Below are positions 1 through 6,292 of a DNA stretch of 18,064 nucleotides, one piece after another. The stretch lies in NCBI GenBank assembly GCA_017468115.1, contig JAFUJS010000001.1:1-18064 (forward strand), written 5' to 3'. The translations under genes were made by a program, and so were the position numbers. This stretch comes from Clostridia bacterium. GTDB taxonomy: Bacteria; Bacillota_A; Clostridia; Oscillospirales; CAG-272. Numbering within the stretch: the stretch's first letter is position 1; every line of letters starts with the position of its first letter. The notes under the pieces were generated by a model. It made no database searches. It saw nothing but the letters and a program-made list of their open reading frames with translations, and was not told the DNA's origin.

Positions 1-132
1 ACCCGCAGGACCCATTTATGGGTAGTAAGTAACAAATGCAGGGCTGGCAGGCCAATTCTAGACGCACTTGTGCGTAGCCAGTAGTGTTTAGGGCTATGCC
101 CGAAAATGAAATACCACCCGCTAGGCGGGTGG
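1..132. repeat. Cluster of short hairpins at the window edge
   Basis: This stretch holds at least five consecutive perfect stem-loops: ACCCAT/ATGGGT (10-23), CTGGC/GCCAG (44-48 with 77-81) enclosing ACGCAC/GTGCGT (62-75), GGGC/GCCC (91-101) and CCACCCGC/GCGGGTGG (114-132). No convincing reading frame crosses it. Such density suggests a structured RNA or the hairpin-rich end of an IS200/IS605-type element cut off by the window edge. That identity is a guess. The last hairpin lies just downstream of the lipoprotein stop at 141 and may also stop its transcript, although the following minus-strand T-tract is poor. Confidence 0.5.
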
Positions 133-140
133 ATATTTAT

Positions 141-518
141 TTAGTATGTTTCAGCCTTAAGGGTGTAGGTTTGACCCTCTGTAATCGGGGTAGAGTCAAC
201 GCCGGTCATGGCATATTCGCCATCTATGTATAGCGCCCAGTAGGTGTTGCTGCTTTCCCAGTCGTAGTAAGTACCGTCAACAGTGGTAACAGTAAGACCA
301 TATTGGCTCTCATAGCCGGAAATAAGACCTTCCTCTAAAAGAGCATCACCAAGCATAGCCTTTTGGGAGCTGTACTCAAAGGTTTTTACACTTCCGTCAA
401 GATGCTCAACCTTAACTGTGAAATTAAGTGCGGTTTCGTTATCGGGTGTGTTGCAGGAAACGAGCACCACAAGGGACAGCATTATAAGCACCAAGGCAAT
501 AGATATAACTCTTTTCAT
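141..518 (-). CDS. DUF4430 lipoprotein, transcobalamin C-terminal-like, predicted B12 binding
   Basis: Encodes 125 residues. Residues 1-21 form a lipoprotein signal peptide (Lys-Arg, hydrophobic core, lipobox LVSC) with Cys22 as the predicted lipidated residue, so the protein should sit on the outer face of the membrane. Residues 31-125 match the DUF4430 pattern (about 90 residues of beta strands, with an N-terminal 'DGS' turn, a central YWALYIDGE segment and a C-terminal 'EGQTYTLKAE' strand). The family is known to resemble the C-terminal cobalamin-contacting domain of transcobalamin and intrinsic factor. The 5' leader carries a cobalamin riboswitch, which independently supports a role in capturing a corrinoid. 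It is a single-gene unit; no BtuCDF-type ABC genes are in the window. The start at 518 has an AGGAGAAAC-type ribosome site just upstream. Substrate binding is inferred from family and regulation. Confidence 0.88.
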   Translation of the reverse strand: MKRVISIALVLIMLSLVVLVSCNTPDNETALNFTVKVEHLDGSVKTFEYSSQKAMLGDALLEEGLISGYESQYGLTVTTVDGTYYDWESSNTYWALYIDGEYAMTGVDSTPITEGQTYTLKAETY

Positions 519-540
519 ATGTTTCTCCTTTCGTTTTTAC

Positions 541-573
541 TCGAATAAAACAAAAGCCCGTCGTTTGACGGGC
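541..573 (-). terminator. Intrinsic terminator of the cobalamin riboswitch
   Basis: On the minus strand a GCCCGTC/GACGGGC stem (556-573) with a 4-base loop is followed by TTTTGTTTTATT. It lies between the aptamer and the lipoprotein start, so it is the expression platform rather than a gene-end terminator. Its 5' flank TTGCCC (plus 570-575) is complementary to GGGCAA in the aptamer loop L13 (plus 644-649), offering a possible antiterminator pairing. Confidence 0.85.
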
Positions 574-632
574 AAAGAGAGCAATAGATACAAAAAACGA
601 GGACACGTGTCTGTTTTTTGCAAATATTGGCT

Positions 633-750
633 TTAGTCCCCGCTTGCCCAAGACTAATTTTACCAAGAAATCTTGTGTCTGGGTGGCATTCGGACTTTTA
701 CCGTAGAGGCAGCTGCGACGGAATTACACCATGCTTTCCCACCCTTGACA
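633..750 (-). ncRNA. Cobalamin riboswitch (B12-sensing leader)
   Basis: Read on the minus strand this leader has the conserved cobalamin aptamer core: GGGAA, then GGTGTAATTCC, a P5 stem CCGT/ACGG, CTACGGTAA, and AGTCCGAATGCCACC. GGGTGG/CCACCC (plus 738-743 with 681-686) closes the core, and TGTC/GACA (750-747 with 679-676) forms a short outer stem. A downstream hairpin TTAGTC/GACTAA (633-657) is P13. Its loop GGGCAAGC can kiss UGCC in L5. A perfect promoter lies just upstream and an intrinsic terminator downstream. The regulated gene is the DUF4430 lipoprotein. Expected behaviour from the family is OFF when cobalamin is plentiful. Confidence 0.88.
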
Positions 751-759
751 TCTGCATTT

Positions 760-788
760 ATTATACACCCCCAAAAAATGGTTGTCAA
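760..788 (-). promoter_or_regulatory. Consensus promoter for riboswitch and DUF4430 lipoprotein
   Basis: Minus strand TTGACA (788-783), 17-bp spacer, TATAAT (765-760). Both hexamers match consensus exactly. Predicted transcription start is near 753, immediately before the riboswitch P1 stem. Confidence 0.85.
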
Positions 789-791
789 GTA

Positions 792-820
792 TTGAATTTT
801 TCTTTTCATTATGCTAAAAT
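792..820 (+). promoter_or_regulatory. Promoter for the amidohydrolase
   Basis: TTGAAT (792-797), 17-bp spacer, TAAAAT (815-820). Only three bases separate its -35 from the -35 of the divergent riboswitch promoter (783-788). The predicted start near 827 leaves a leader of about 20 nt with the AGGAG ribosome site. Confidence 0.6.
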
Positions 821-848
821 CAACATATAAGGAAAAAGGAGCAAGAAA

Positions 849-1931
849 ATGTCAAAGTACGTAAAAATTCCAAAGAAATTTGAGGCTATTGATAGCCACC
901 TGCATATTCATCGTCTTTTTGAGGAAGAAAGACAAATGAACTTTATAGACGGTCACGAATGGTATAAGGAGAGCTGTGGCATTAAGGCGATTAACATTGC
1001 GTCTCTGCCAAGAAACGCCAGCAATAATATGGCGGTTGCACTATACAAGGCGGCAAACGAAAGCACCTATGCCCACGGCTGTATCGTTTACCCCGAAAGC
1101 CCTGTAAACCCTGCAACCATTGGCAATATGGACCCGCTTACCCAGTACAGAGAAATGATGGAAATCGGCTTTGACGGAATAAAGTTCCTAGAGGGCAAGC
1201 CTGAGATTTACAAGCGCAACCTAATGCCCCTTGACAGCGATTTTTACGAGCCATTTTGGAACCAGGTTGAAAAGGACGGCACACACATTCTTGCCCACAT
1301 AAACGACCCGGAGTTTTTCTGGGATGGCGATAAGGTGTCAGACGAGCTGAAGGCAAAGGGCTGGTATTACGGAGACGGTACATATCTGCCAAGCGAGGAT
1401 ATGTATAAGCAGGTGGACAATCTTTTGGAAAAACACCCCAACCTGTGTATAACATTGGCGCATTTTTACTTCTGCTCAGGTAAGCCCGAAAAGCTTGAGG
1501 ATATGTTTGCAAAATACAAAAACGTTGCAGTGGACATTACTCCCGGTGGAGAAATGTATGTAGACTTTGAGGCAAACCACGACTTTTACAAGGAGTTTTT
1601 CAGAAAATACAGCGACAAAATCCTTTTCGGCACCGACGGAGATTTTCCAAGGCACGTTGAGGCAATGAGCTGGCTTGTTGACAGAATCTATCGTTACCTT
1701 GCAACCGACGATAAGCTTATGGCGTTTGACGACACATTGACCGAGGGCATTTTGCTCCCCGACGACAAGGCAAAGGAAATTCTTTCCGGCAACTTTATAA
1801 GACGTGTGGGGAAAACCCCTCGTCAAATAAACAAAAAGGCGCTTAAAAATTACATAGAGAAGTACAAGCACCTAATTCCAAATAAGGCTGACTACGACCT
1901 AATTATGGAGCTTTCCAAGAAGTACCTATAA
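849..1931 (+). CDS. Amidohydrolase-superfamily metal-dependent hydrolase (Amidohydro_2 type)
   Basis: Encodes 360 residues. The N-terminal strand carries the metal-binding HxH motif (His17, His19, in DSHLHIH). Further likely metal or catalytic residues of the TIM barrel are His150 (ILAHIND), His205 (TLAHFYF) and Asp263 (GTDGDFPR). The segment FDGIKFLEG (about 108-116) is typical of the ACMSD/2-pyrone-dicarboxylate-lactonase branch of the superfamily. No signal peptide, so cytoplasmic. The substrate cannot be read from the sequence; hydrolases and decarboxylases both occur in this branch. The start is supported by GGAG seven bases upstream and by a promoter at 792-820. It forms a single-gene unit closed by the palindromic terminator at 1934-1963, which it shares with nrdR coming from the other side. 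Confidence 0.9.
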   Translation: MSKYVKIPKKFEAIDSHLHIHRLFEEERQMNFIDGHEWYKESCGIKAINIASLPRNASNNMAVALYKAANESTYAHGCIVYPESPVNPATIGNMDPLTQYREMMEIGFDGIKFLEGKPEIYKRNLMPLDSDFYEPFWNQVEKDGTHILAHINDPEFFWDGDKVSDELKAKGWYYGDGTYLPSEDMYKQVDNLLEKHPNLCITLAHFYFCSGKPEKLEDMFAKYKNVAVDITPGGEMYVDFEANHDFYKEFFRKYSDKILFGTDGDFPRHVEAMSWLVDRIYRYLATDDKLMAFDDTLTEGILLPDDKAKEILSGNFIRRVGKTPRQINKKALKNYIEKYKHLIPNKADYDLIMELSKKYL

Positions 1932-1933
1932 AC

Positions 1934-1963
1934 AAAAAATCCCGACACGTGTCGGGATTTTTT
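1934..1963. terminator. Bidirectional terminator, perfect 30-bp palindrome
   Basis: A perfect palindrome centred at 1948/1949 (core CCCGACACGTGTCGGG) is flanked by six A on the left and six T on the right. It serves the amidohydrolase (stop at 1931) and nrdR (stop at 1966) as a shared convergent terminator. Confidence 0.92.
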
Positions 1964-1965
1964 TC

Positions 1966-2403
1966 TTATAAAAACTTTTTAAGCTCCTGCATAAAAGTGT
2001 CAATATCGTCAAAATCACGATATACTGAAACAAAGCGAATGTATGCAACAGGGTCAGCCTTTCTCAGCTCCTGCATAGTAAGCTCACCAATTTCGGTAGA
2101 GGTAATTTCAGTACGCAGAGCATTAAGAATGGTTGCCTCAACCTTATCGGCAATCTGCGCCGCATTTACAGGTCTTTTCTGGCAAGCCTTAATAATTCCT
2201 GCCTGTAGCTTACTCTTGTCAAAATACTCACGAGAGCCGTCCTTTTTGATTACCATAGGCTGTATGGTTTCAACCATTTCAAAGGTGGTAAATCTGCTTT
2301 GGCACTTAAGGCACTCTCTGCGCCTTTTGATGCTGGAGTTCTCCTCAATAGGTCTTGAGTCGATAACCTTGCTTTCCTCAAAGCCGCAATGTGGACATCT
2401 CAT
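1966..2403 (-). CDS. nrdR: NrdR transcriptional repressor of ribonucleotide reductase genes
   Basis: Encodes 145 residues, close to the usual 150. It has an N-terminal zinc ribbon with Cys3, Cys6, Cys31 and Cys34 (MRCPHC and ECLKC), the conserved VIDSRP and RRRECLKC segments, then an ATP-cone domain from about residue 49 to 139 (VIKKDGSREYFDKSKL onward). NrdR binds NrdR boxes upstream of nrd operons and responds to ATP/dATP bound in the cone. No nrd gene is in this window, so it acts in trans. It lies 4 bases downstream of the membrane-protein gene, and its GAGGTGA ribosome site overlaps the end of that gene, so the two are probably co-transcribed from 3339-3367. Confidence 0.96.
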   Translation of the reverse strand: MRCPHCGFEESKVIDSRPIEENSSIKRRRECLKCQSRFTTFEMVETIQPMVIKKDGSREYFDKSKLQAGIIKACQKRPVNAAQIADKVEATILNALRTEITSTEIGELTMQELRKADPVAYIRFVSVYRDFDDIDTFMQELKKFL

Positions 2404-2407
2404 AAAA

Positions 2408-3304
2408 TCACCTCACTTGAGGGTCAAGCTCCTTGACCTCTTCATTTCCTTTATTAATCTCTGATTTTTTTGCCCTTGATTTGAGAATTTGCTTTTTGAT
2501 AAGCCTGTAAACTCTAACAACAAAGTACATAAAGAAGTATGGAACAACCGTATAGCAGATGAGACCGCCTATTGTGTAGAAGGTGAATGGAAATTTAATA
2601 TCTCCCACAAAGTCGTACATAAAGCTTATAGGAAATTCAGGTCCCACAGGCAAATGGCGCAGAAGCATAACGTTTGCGGCATTCAAGCCCGGAACCAAAT
2701 ATGTAATTACGTTAATAATGATTGACAAGGCACCTGCGCCACCGACTATAGCAACATAATATTTATAGTTATTTTTGTTGATTACGTTGTAGCCGCTTTG
2801 CTTTATGTAAATGCCTGCCATATAAATCATACAGGAATGGAAGAGCATAGAATGTAAGCAAAGGAAGTGGTAAATTGGGTAGCTTTGCAGCGATGTAAGC
2901 GGCAGAATAAGGAACGCAAGACCGCCAACAAAGCAGCCGCCACAAATAAATGAGGCGCCAAGCCTATAAACAATACCCTTGCCAAAGCCACACATCCAAA
3001 GAACGTAAATAAACAAGGAGCAAAAGGCAAGAGGAAGCCAATGGTCAACCTGCCAAATGCCGCCGTTTCCAAGCACGTGGGGCTTTTCAATTACAAACTT
3101 GAAAATTATCTTAATAATTTCAAGCACAGTAAAGACAACCGCCATCACTCTTGTGACGACTCTCAGATGCTTTTTTGATATATTCCTTGTAAAATACAAG
3201 GCAACAACTATACCGACTATGCAAATGCCAAGGGAGATAAGATGTGCAGGGCTGAAAACACCGCAAGCGGGTGCGGCACCGGGTGCACCAAAAAAGTAGT
3301 TCAT
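2408..3304 (-). CDS. Multi-pass membrane protein, YwaF/TIGR02206-like
   Basis: Encodes 298 residues from the chosen start. About seven hydrophobic helices are visible, at roughly residues 18-37, 50-70, 88-107, 115-140, 150-165, 182-205 and 235-265, followed by a charged cytoplasmic tail rich in Lys and Glu. The pattern of a helix after PAHL, a WLPLAFCSLF segment and a YHFLCLHSMLFHSCM segment resembles the YwaF family of uncharacterised integral membrane proteins; the match is by eye and tentative. An in-frame ATG at 3328 would add 8 residues, but the ATG at 3304 has GGAG at the right distance (TACGGAGTTGATTTA) and is preferred. It is the first gene of a two-gene unit with nrdR. Function unknown. 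Confidence 0.82.
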   Translation of the reverse strand: MNYFFGAPGAAPACGVFSPAHLISLGICIVGIVVALYFTRNISKKHLRVVTRVMAVVFTVLEIIKIIFKFVIEKPHVLGNGGIWQVDHWLPLAFCSLFIYVLWMCGFGKGIVYRLGASFICGGCFVGGLAFLILPLTSLQSYPIYHFLCLHSMLFHSCMIYMAGIYIKQSGYNVINKNNYKYYVAIVGGAGALSIIINVITYLVPGLNAANVMLLRHLPVGPEFPISFMYDFVGDIKFPFTFYTIGGLICYTVVPYFFMYFVVRVYRLIKKQILKSRAKKSEINKGNEEVKELDPQVR

Positions 3305-3338
3305 TAAATCAACTCCGTAAAAAAACATTCACCCTGTT

Positions 3339-3367
3339 ATTTTAGCATATAAGACAGGATTTTTCAA
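3339..3367 (-). promoter_or_regulatory. Promoter for membrane protein and nrdR
   Basis: Minus strand TTGAAA (3367-3362), 17-bp spacer, TAAAAT (3344-3339). The predicted start is about 25-30 nt before the ATG at 3304. Confidence 0.6.
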
Positions 3368-3442
3368 GGATTATTTTAGCTTTTACATATTTTGATAAAA
3401 TTTTCAAAAAAATTCGACAAAAACAGTAGCACATTTGCCTAC

Positions 3443-3471
3443 TTGACAAATATTATAAAAAAGGGTATAAT
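3443..3471 (+). promoter_or_regulatory. Consensus promoter for glnN
   Basis: TTGACA (3443-3448), 17-bp spacer, TATAAT (3466-3471), both hexamers perfect. The predicted transcription start near 3478 gives a leader of about 100 nt that contains the stem-loop at 3497-3557. Confidence 0.88.
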
Positions 3472-3496
3472 TTTTTTATCTAAAAAATTTTCAATA

Positions 3497-3557
3497 CAAA
3501 AGTCGGACAAAGGCTCAGCGATTTATCGCTCCGAGAAAATGTAGTCCGAATCTTTTG
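3497..3557 (+). promoter_or_regulatory. Structured 5' leader of glnN
   Basis: The leader can fold into a long stem: CAAAAG (3497-3502) with CTTTTG (3552-3557), and TCGGAC (3503-3508) with GTCCGA (3544-3549), across a 2-nt bulge. It encloses an inner hairpin AGCGA/TCGCT with loop TTTA (3517-3530). The TCGGA of the left arm could instead pair with a second TCCGA at 3530-3534, giving two mutually exclusive folds. The AGGAG ribosome site (3567-3571) is outside the stem. I do not recognise it as a known glutamine riboswitch or an ANTAR target (no A1/G4 hexaloop pair). Confidence 0.5.
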
Positions 3558-3577
3558 TTGCTATACAGGAGATATGT

Positions 3578-5665
3578 ATGAGAACAGTAACTGACTTTTT
3601 TGGCTCTATGGTGTTTAACGACCAGGTTATGAAGGAGCGCCTTCCGAAGGAAGTGTACGACTCCCTGCAAAACACCATTCAAAACGGCAAGCATCTGGAT
3701 TTGTCCGTTGCCAATATTGTTGCAAATGCTATGAAGGATTGGGCTATTGAAAAGGGTGCTACCCACTATACTCACTGGTTCCAGCCTATGACAGGCATTA
3801 CTGCAGAGAAGCACGACAGCTTTATATCTCCTAAGAGCAACTCTACTGTAATTATGGAGTTTTCTGGTAAGGAGCTTGTAAAGGGAGAAAGTGATGCTTC
3901 CTCATTCCCGTCCGGCGGACTTCGTGCTACCTTTGAGGCAAGAGGCTATACCGCTTGGGACCCAACCTCTTATGCGTTTATCAAGGACGGCGCACTTTGT
4001 ATTCCAACCGCCTTCTGCTCCTACGGTGGTGAGGCGCTTGATAAGAAAACCCCACTCCTTCGTTCAATGGAGGTTCTTAACAAGGCGGCTGTCAAGATTT
4101 TGCACCTTTTCGGTAACGAGGATGTTACATCGGTTAAGGCAACAGTAGGTCCGGAGCAGGAATACTTCCTTGTAGACAAGGAAATGTATAACAAGCGCCC
4201 TGACCTTGTATATACAGGCAGAACCCTTTTTGGCGCAAAGCCACCTAAGGGACAGGAGCTTGACGATCACTATTTTGGTACAATCAAGCCACAAATCAAG
4301 TCCTTTATGAAGGACCTTGACTATGAGCTTTGGTCTCTTGGCGTTTTTGCCAAGACAGAGCATAACGAGGCGGCACCGTCTCAGCACGAGCTTGCTCCTG
4401 TTTTCACAACCACCAACATGGCAACCGACCACAACCAGCTTACAATGGAGCTTATGCAAAAGCTGGCAAAGAAGCACGGGCTTGTTTGCTTGCTTCACGA
4501 AAAGCCCTTTGATGGTGTAAACGGTAGTGGCAAGCATAATAACTGGTCCTTGTCCACAAATACAGGCATTAACCTGTTTGAGCCGGGCGAAACTCCAAGC
4601 GAAAACGCACAATTTTTGCTTTTCCTCTGCGCAGTTATCAAGGCTGTTGACAAGTATCAGGATGCCCTTCGCATTTCCGTTGCCTCAGCCGGTAACGACC
4701 ACCGTCTTGGCGCAAATGAGGCTCCGCCTGCAATTATCTCCATCTTCCTTGGCGAGGAGCTTACAGAAATCCTTAACGCCATCGAAAATGATGAGAAGAT
4801 TGGCTCTAAACAGAAGGAGCAAATGCGTGTTGGCGTTCACATTCTTCCAAAGTTCCCTAAGGACACCTCGGACAGAAACAGAACCTCTCCCTTTGCCTTC
4901 ACAGGTAATAAGTTTGAGTTCCGTATGCTTGGCTCAGGCGCATCAATCGCCGACACAAATACAGCATTAAATACTGCAGTTACTCAAATCCTTAACGAAT
5001 TTTATGACGTTTTATCAACCGCCAACGACTTTAACAAGGAGCTTCACAACCTTATTCGCAAAACCATTAAGGAGCACAAGAGAATCTTCTTTAACGGCAA
5101 TGGCTATGATGATGCTTGGATTAAGGAGGCAGAGTCAAGAGGGCTTTCAAACCTTAAGTCCACACCAAAGGCGCTTTCTCATCTCTTAGACGAGAAGAAC
5201 ATTGAGCTTTATACAAACAACAAGGTATTTAGCGAGAAGGAGCTAAGGTCAAGATATGAAATTTTGCTTGGCAGCTACTCAAAGGTTATTAACATTGAGG
5301 CGCTGACTATGATAGATATGGCAAAGAAGCTGATTATTCCTGCCGTATCAAAGTACACAAAGGACCTACTTAAGACAGAGAAAATCAAGAACGAGCTTGG
5401 TGTAGAGTCCTACTACGAAAAAGAGGTTGGCAAAAAGCTTTCAGAGCTTCTTTCCTTGGCATATAAAATCACTCTGGAGCTTGAACAAAAGCGCACAGAG
5501 GTGCAGAAAATCGAGGGTGCTTACGAAAAGGCAAGTGCCTACGAAGAGGTTGTTCTTGCAACAATGAACCGCCTAAGGGCTGTTGTTGACGAGGCGGAGA
5601 GCCTGACTGCCCGTGAGTATTGGCCAATGCCTGACTATGGCGAGCTGCTCTTTGGAGTTAGATAA
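3578..5665 (+). CDS. glnN: Type III glutamine synthetase
   Basis: Encodes 695 residues, the usual size for GSIII (about 700) and far longer than GSI (about 450). It catalyses ATP-dependent formation of glutamine from glutamate and ammonia in the cytoplasm. The GSIII N-terminal region (about 60-190) includes HWFQPMTG and [21 protein letters not shown]. Catalytic signatures follow: [10 protein letters not shown] (191-200, metal-binding Glu193 and Glu195), [12 protein letters not shown] (263-274), [10 protein letters not shown] (315-324), [14 protein letters not shown] (373-386) and FEFRMLGS. A long helical C-terminal region follows. The start has AGGAG six bases upstream. It is a single-gene unit with its own consensus promoter, a structured leader and a terminator at 5834-5878. 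The leader suggests post-initiation control of nitrogen assimilation, which is an inference. Confidence 0.97.
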   Translation: MRTVTDFFGSMVFNDQVMKERLPKEVYDSLQNTIQNGKHLDLSVANIVANAMKDWAIEKGATHYTHWFQPMTGITAEKHDSFISPKSNSTVIMEFSGKELVKGESDASSFPSGGLRATFEARGYTAWDPTSYAFIKDGALCIPTAFCSYGGEALDKKTPLLRSMEVLNKAAVKILHLFGNEDVTSVKATVGPEQEYFLVDKEMYNKRPDLVYTGRTLFGAKPPKGQELDDHYFGTIKPQIKSFMKDLDYELWSLGVFAKTEHNEAAPSQHELAPVFTTTNMATDHNQLTMELMQKLAKKHGLVCLLHEKPFDGVNGSGKHNNWSLSTNTGINLFEPGETPSENAQFLLFLCAVIKAVDKYQDALRISVASAGNDHRLGANEAPPAIISIFLGEELTEILNAIENDEKIGSKQKEQMRVGVHILPKFPKDTSDRNRTSPFAFTGNKFEFRMLGSGASIADTNTALNTAVTQILNEFYDVLSTANDFNKELHNLIRKTIKEHKRIFFNGNGYDDAWIKEAESRGLSNLKSTPKALSHLLDEKNIELYTNNKVFSEKELRSRYEILLGSYSKVINIEALTMIDMAKKLIIPAVSKYTKDLLKTEKIKNELGVESYYEKEVGKKLSELLSLAYKITLELEQKRTEVQKIEGAYEKASAYEEVVLATMNRLRAVVDEAESLTAREYWPMPDYGELLFGVR

Positions 5666-5680
5666 ATATAAAAGGCTTTG

Positions 5681-5815
5681 GGATATGGTGATATCCTTAG
5701 CGGAGAATTTACTCTTTGACAAAAGTGCGAGCATCGCATTTGACCAGACAAACGCGCCTCGGGGTTCCCTGAAAATTCATAGAATTTTAGGGGTTTGCGA
5801 GAATGGGCTGAGCCC
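5681..5815. repeat. Stem-loop-rich spacer downstream of glnN
   Basis: Between the glnN stop and its terminator lie several perfect or near-perfect hairpins: GGATAT/ATATCC (5681-5696), AAAATTC/GAATTTT (5772-5788, extended across one mismatch by CCCT/GGGG), and GGGCT/AGCCC (5805-5815). No supported gene is present; the open frame crossing it is an extension of a shadow frame. It looks like an intergenic palindromic repeat carried in the glnN 3' untranslated region. Confidence 0.45.
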
Positions 5816-5833
5816 AAACCCATATACAATCAG

Positions 5834-5878
5834 AAAAGAGAGAACAAAACGGTTTAATCCGTAATGTCCTCTCTTTTT
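5834..5878 (+). terminator. glnN intrinsic terminator
   Basis: AAAAGAGAG (5834-5842) pairs with CTCTCTTTT (5869-5877), with an inner ACGG/CCGT helix (5849-5862), and is followed by a T-rich tract. It lies about 170 bases after the glnN stop, beyond the repeat hairpins. Confidence 0.75.
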
Positions 5879-5884
5879 CTATTA

Positions 5885-6088
5885 GTGATGTTTTTGCTAC
5901 CGCAAAAGTGATGTTATTCGCTTTGCTCATAATGATGTTGCTCGCCAAGGCTCGCGAGTGATGTGATGTTTGCCACTACGCCGCTAGGCGTAACATCATT
6001 CACGCAGTGAACATCATTGCCAAAGGCTTCATCATTTGCCCTTAAGGGCAAACATCGTTTAGCGCGAATGCTTCGTTAAGAGCATCAC
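5885..6088. repeat. Nested palindrome of alternating ATGATGTT arms and mini-hairpins
   Basis: The left half carries five copies of (G/A)TGATG(TT): 5885, 5908, 5932, 5958 and 5963. The right half carries five complementary copies of AACATCAT or close variants: 5992, 6010, 6028, 6051 and 6082. Between the arms sit small hairpins, for example TTTTGC/GCAAAA near 5892-5907, the central ACGCC/GGCGT (5978-5991), TTCAC/GTGAA (5999-6011) and TTTGCCC/GGGCAAA (6035-6052). The arms can pair across the centre, so the whole would fold as one long stem with side hairpins at each junction. No coding capacity. It sits just after the glnN terminator and before the purC promoter. Confidence 0.75.
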
Positions 6089-6178
6089 GCTATTGCCAAG
6101 GTCTTTTTCTTATAAACTAGTTTAATTTGCACAAAAAGATAGGAAATAAGCAGGAAATTTTTTCAAGCAAAATGTGCA

Positions 6179-6192
6179 TTTTTTGCAAAAAA
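6179..6192. promoter_or_regulatory. Perfect palindrome next to the purC -35
   Basis: TTTTTTGCAAAAAA is a 14-bp perfect palindrome ending five bases before the purC -35 hexamer. It could be an operator or simply A-tract/UP-like DNA. It does not match the PurR PurBox pattern (no CGAAC). A second short palindrome, TAAACTAGTTTA, lies at 6113-6124. Confidence 0.3.
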
Positions 6193-6196
6193 CCTA

Positions 6197-6225
6197 TTGA
6201 AAAATAGTATATTTGCCATTATAAT
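6197..6225 (+). promoter_or_regulatory. Promoter for purC
   Basis: TTGAAA (6197-6202), 17-bp spacer, TATAAT (6220-6225). The predicted start near 6232 opens a leader of about 60 nt with a weak hairpin (TAAGAGA/TCTCTTA). I see no purine riboswitch core in it. Confidence 0.78.
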
Positions 6226-6292
6226 ATTTGTGTAAGAGATGTTAGGTTTTCGCCCTTTCTCTCTTAACACCCACATTTAGGAGTATTAAGAA

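Noticed and set aside
602..1953. Shared GACACGTGTC palindrome at 602-611 and 1944-1953 as a regulator site
   Set aside because: One copy lies in the riboswitch expression platform and the other in a terminator stem; both are explained as hairpin DNA, and two copies of a 10-mer are weak evidence.
3305..3328. Upstream ATG for the YwaF-like protein
   Set aside because: The ATG at 3304 has GGAG at proper spacing; the ATG at 3328 has none at a usable distance.
3517..3530. ANTAR-type antiterminator hairpin in the glnN leader
   Set aside because: Read as a hexaloop it is ATTTAT, lacking the G at position 4, and no second hairpin of the required kind is adjacent.
5613..5864. 83-residue open frame after glnN
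   Set aside because: It begins inside glnN in another frame and runs through hairpin repeats and the terminator; no ribosome site or protein-like composition.
5885..6088. CRISPR array
   Set aside because: Repeats are only about 8 bases, spacers are hairpins of uneven length, and the right half is the inverse of the left half; no cas genes.
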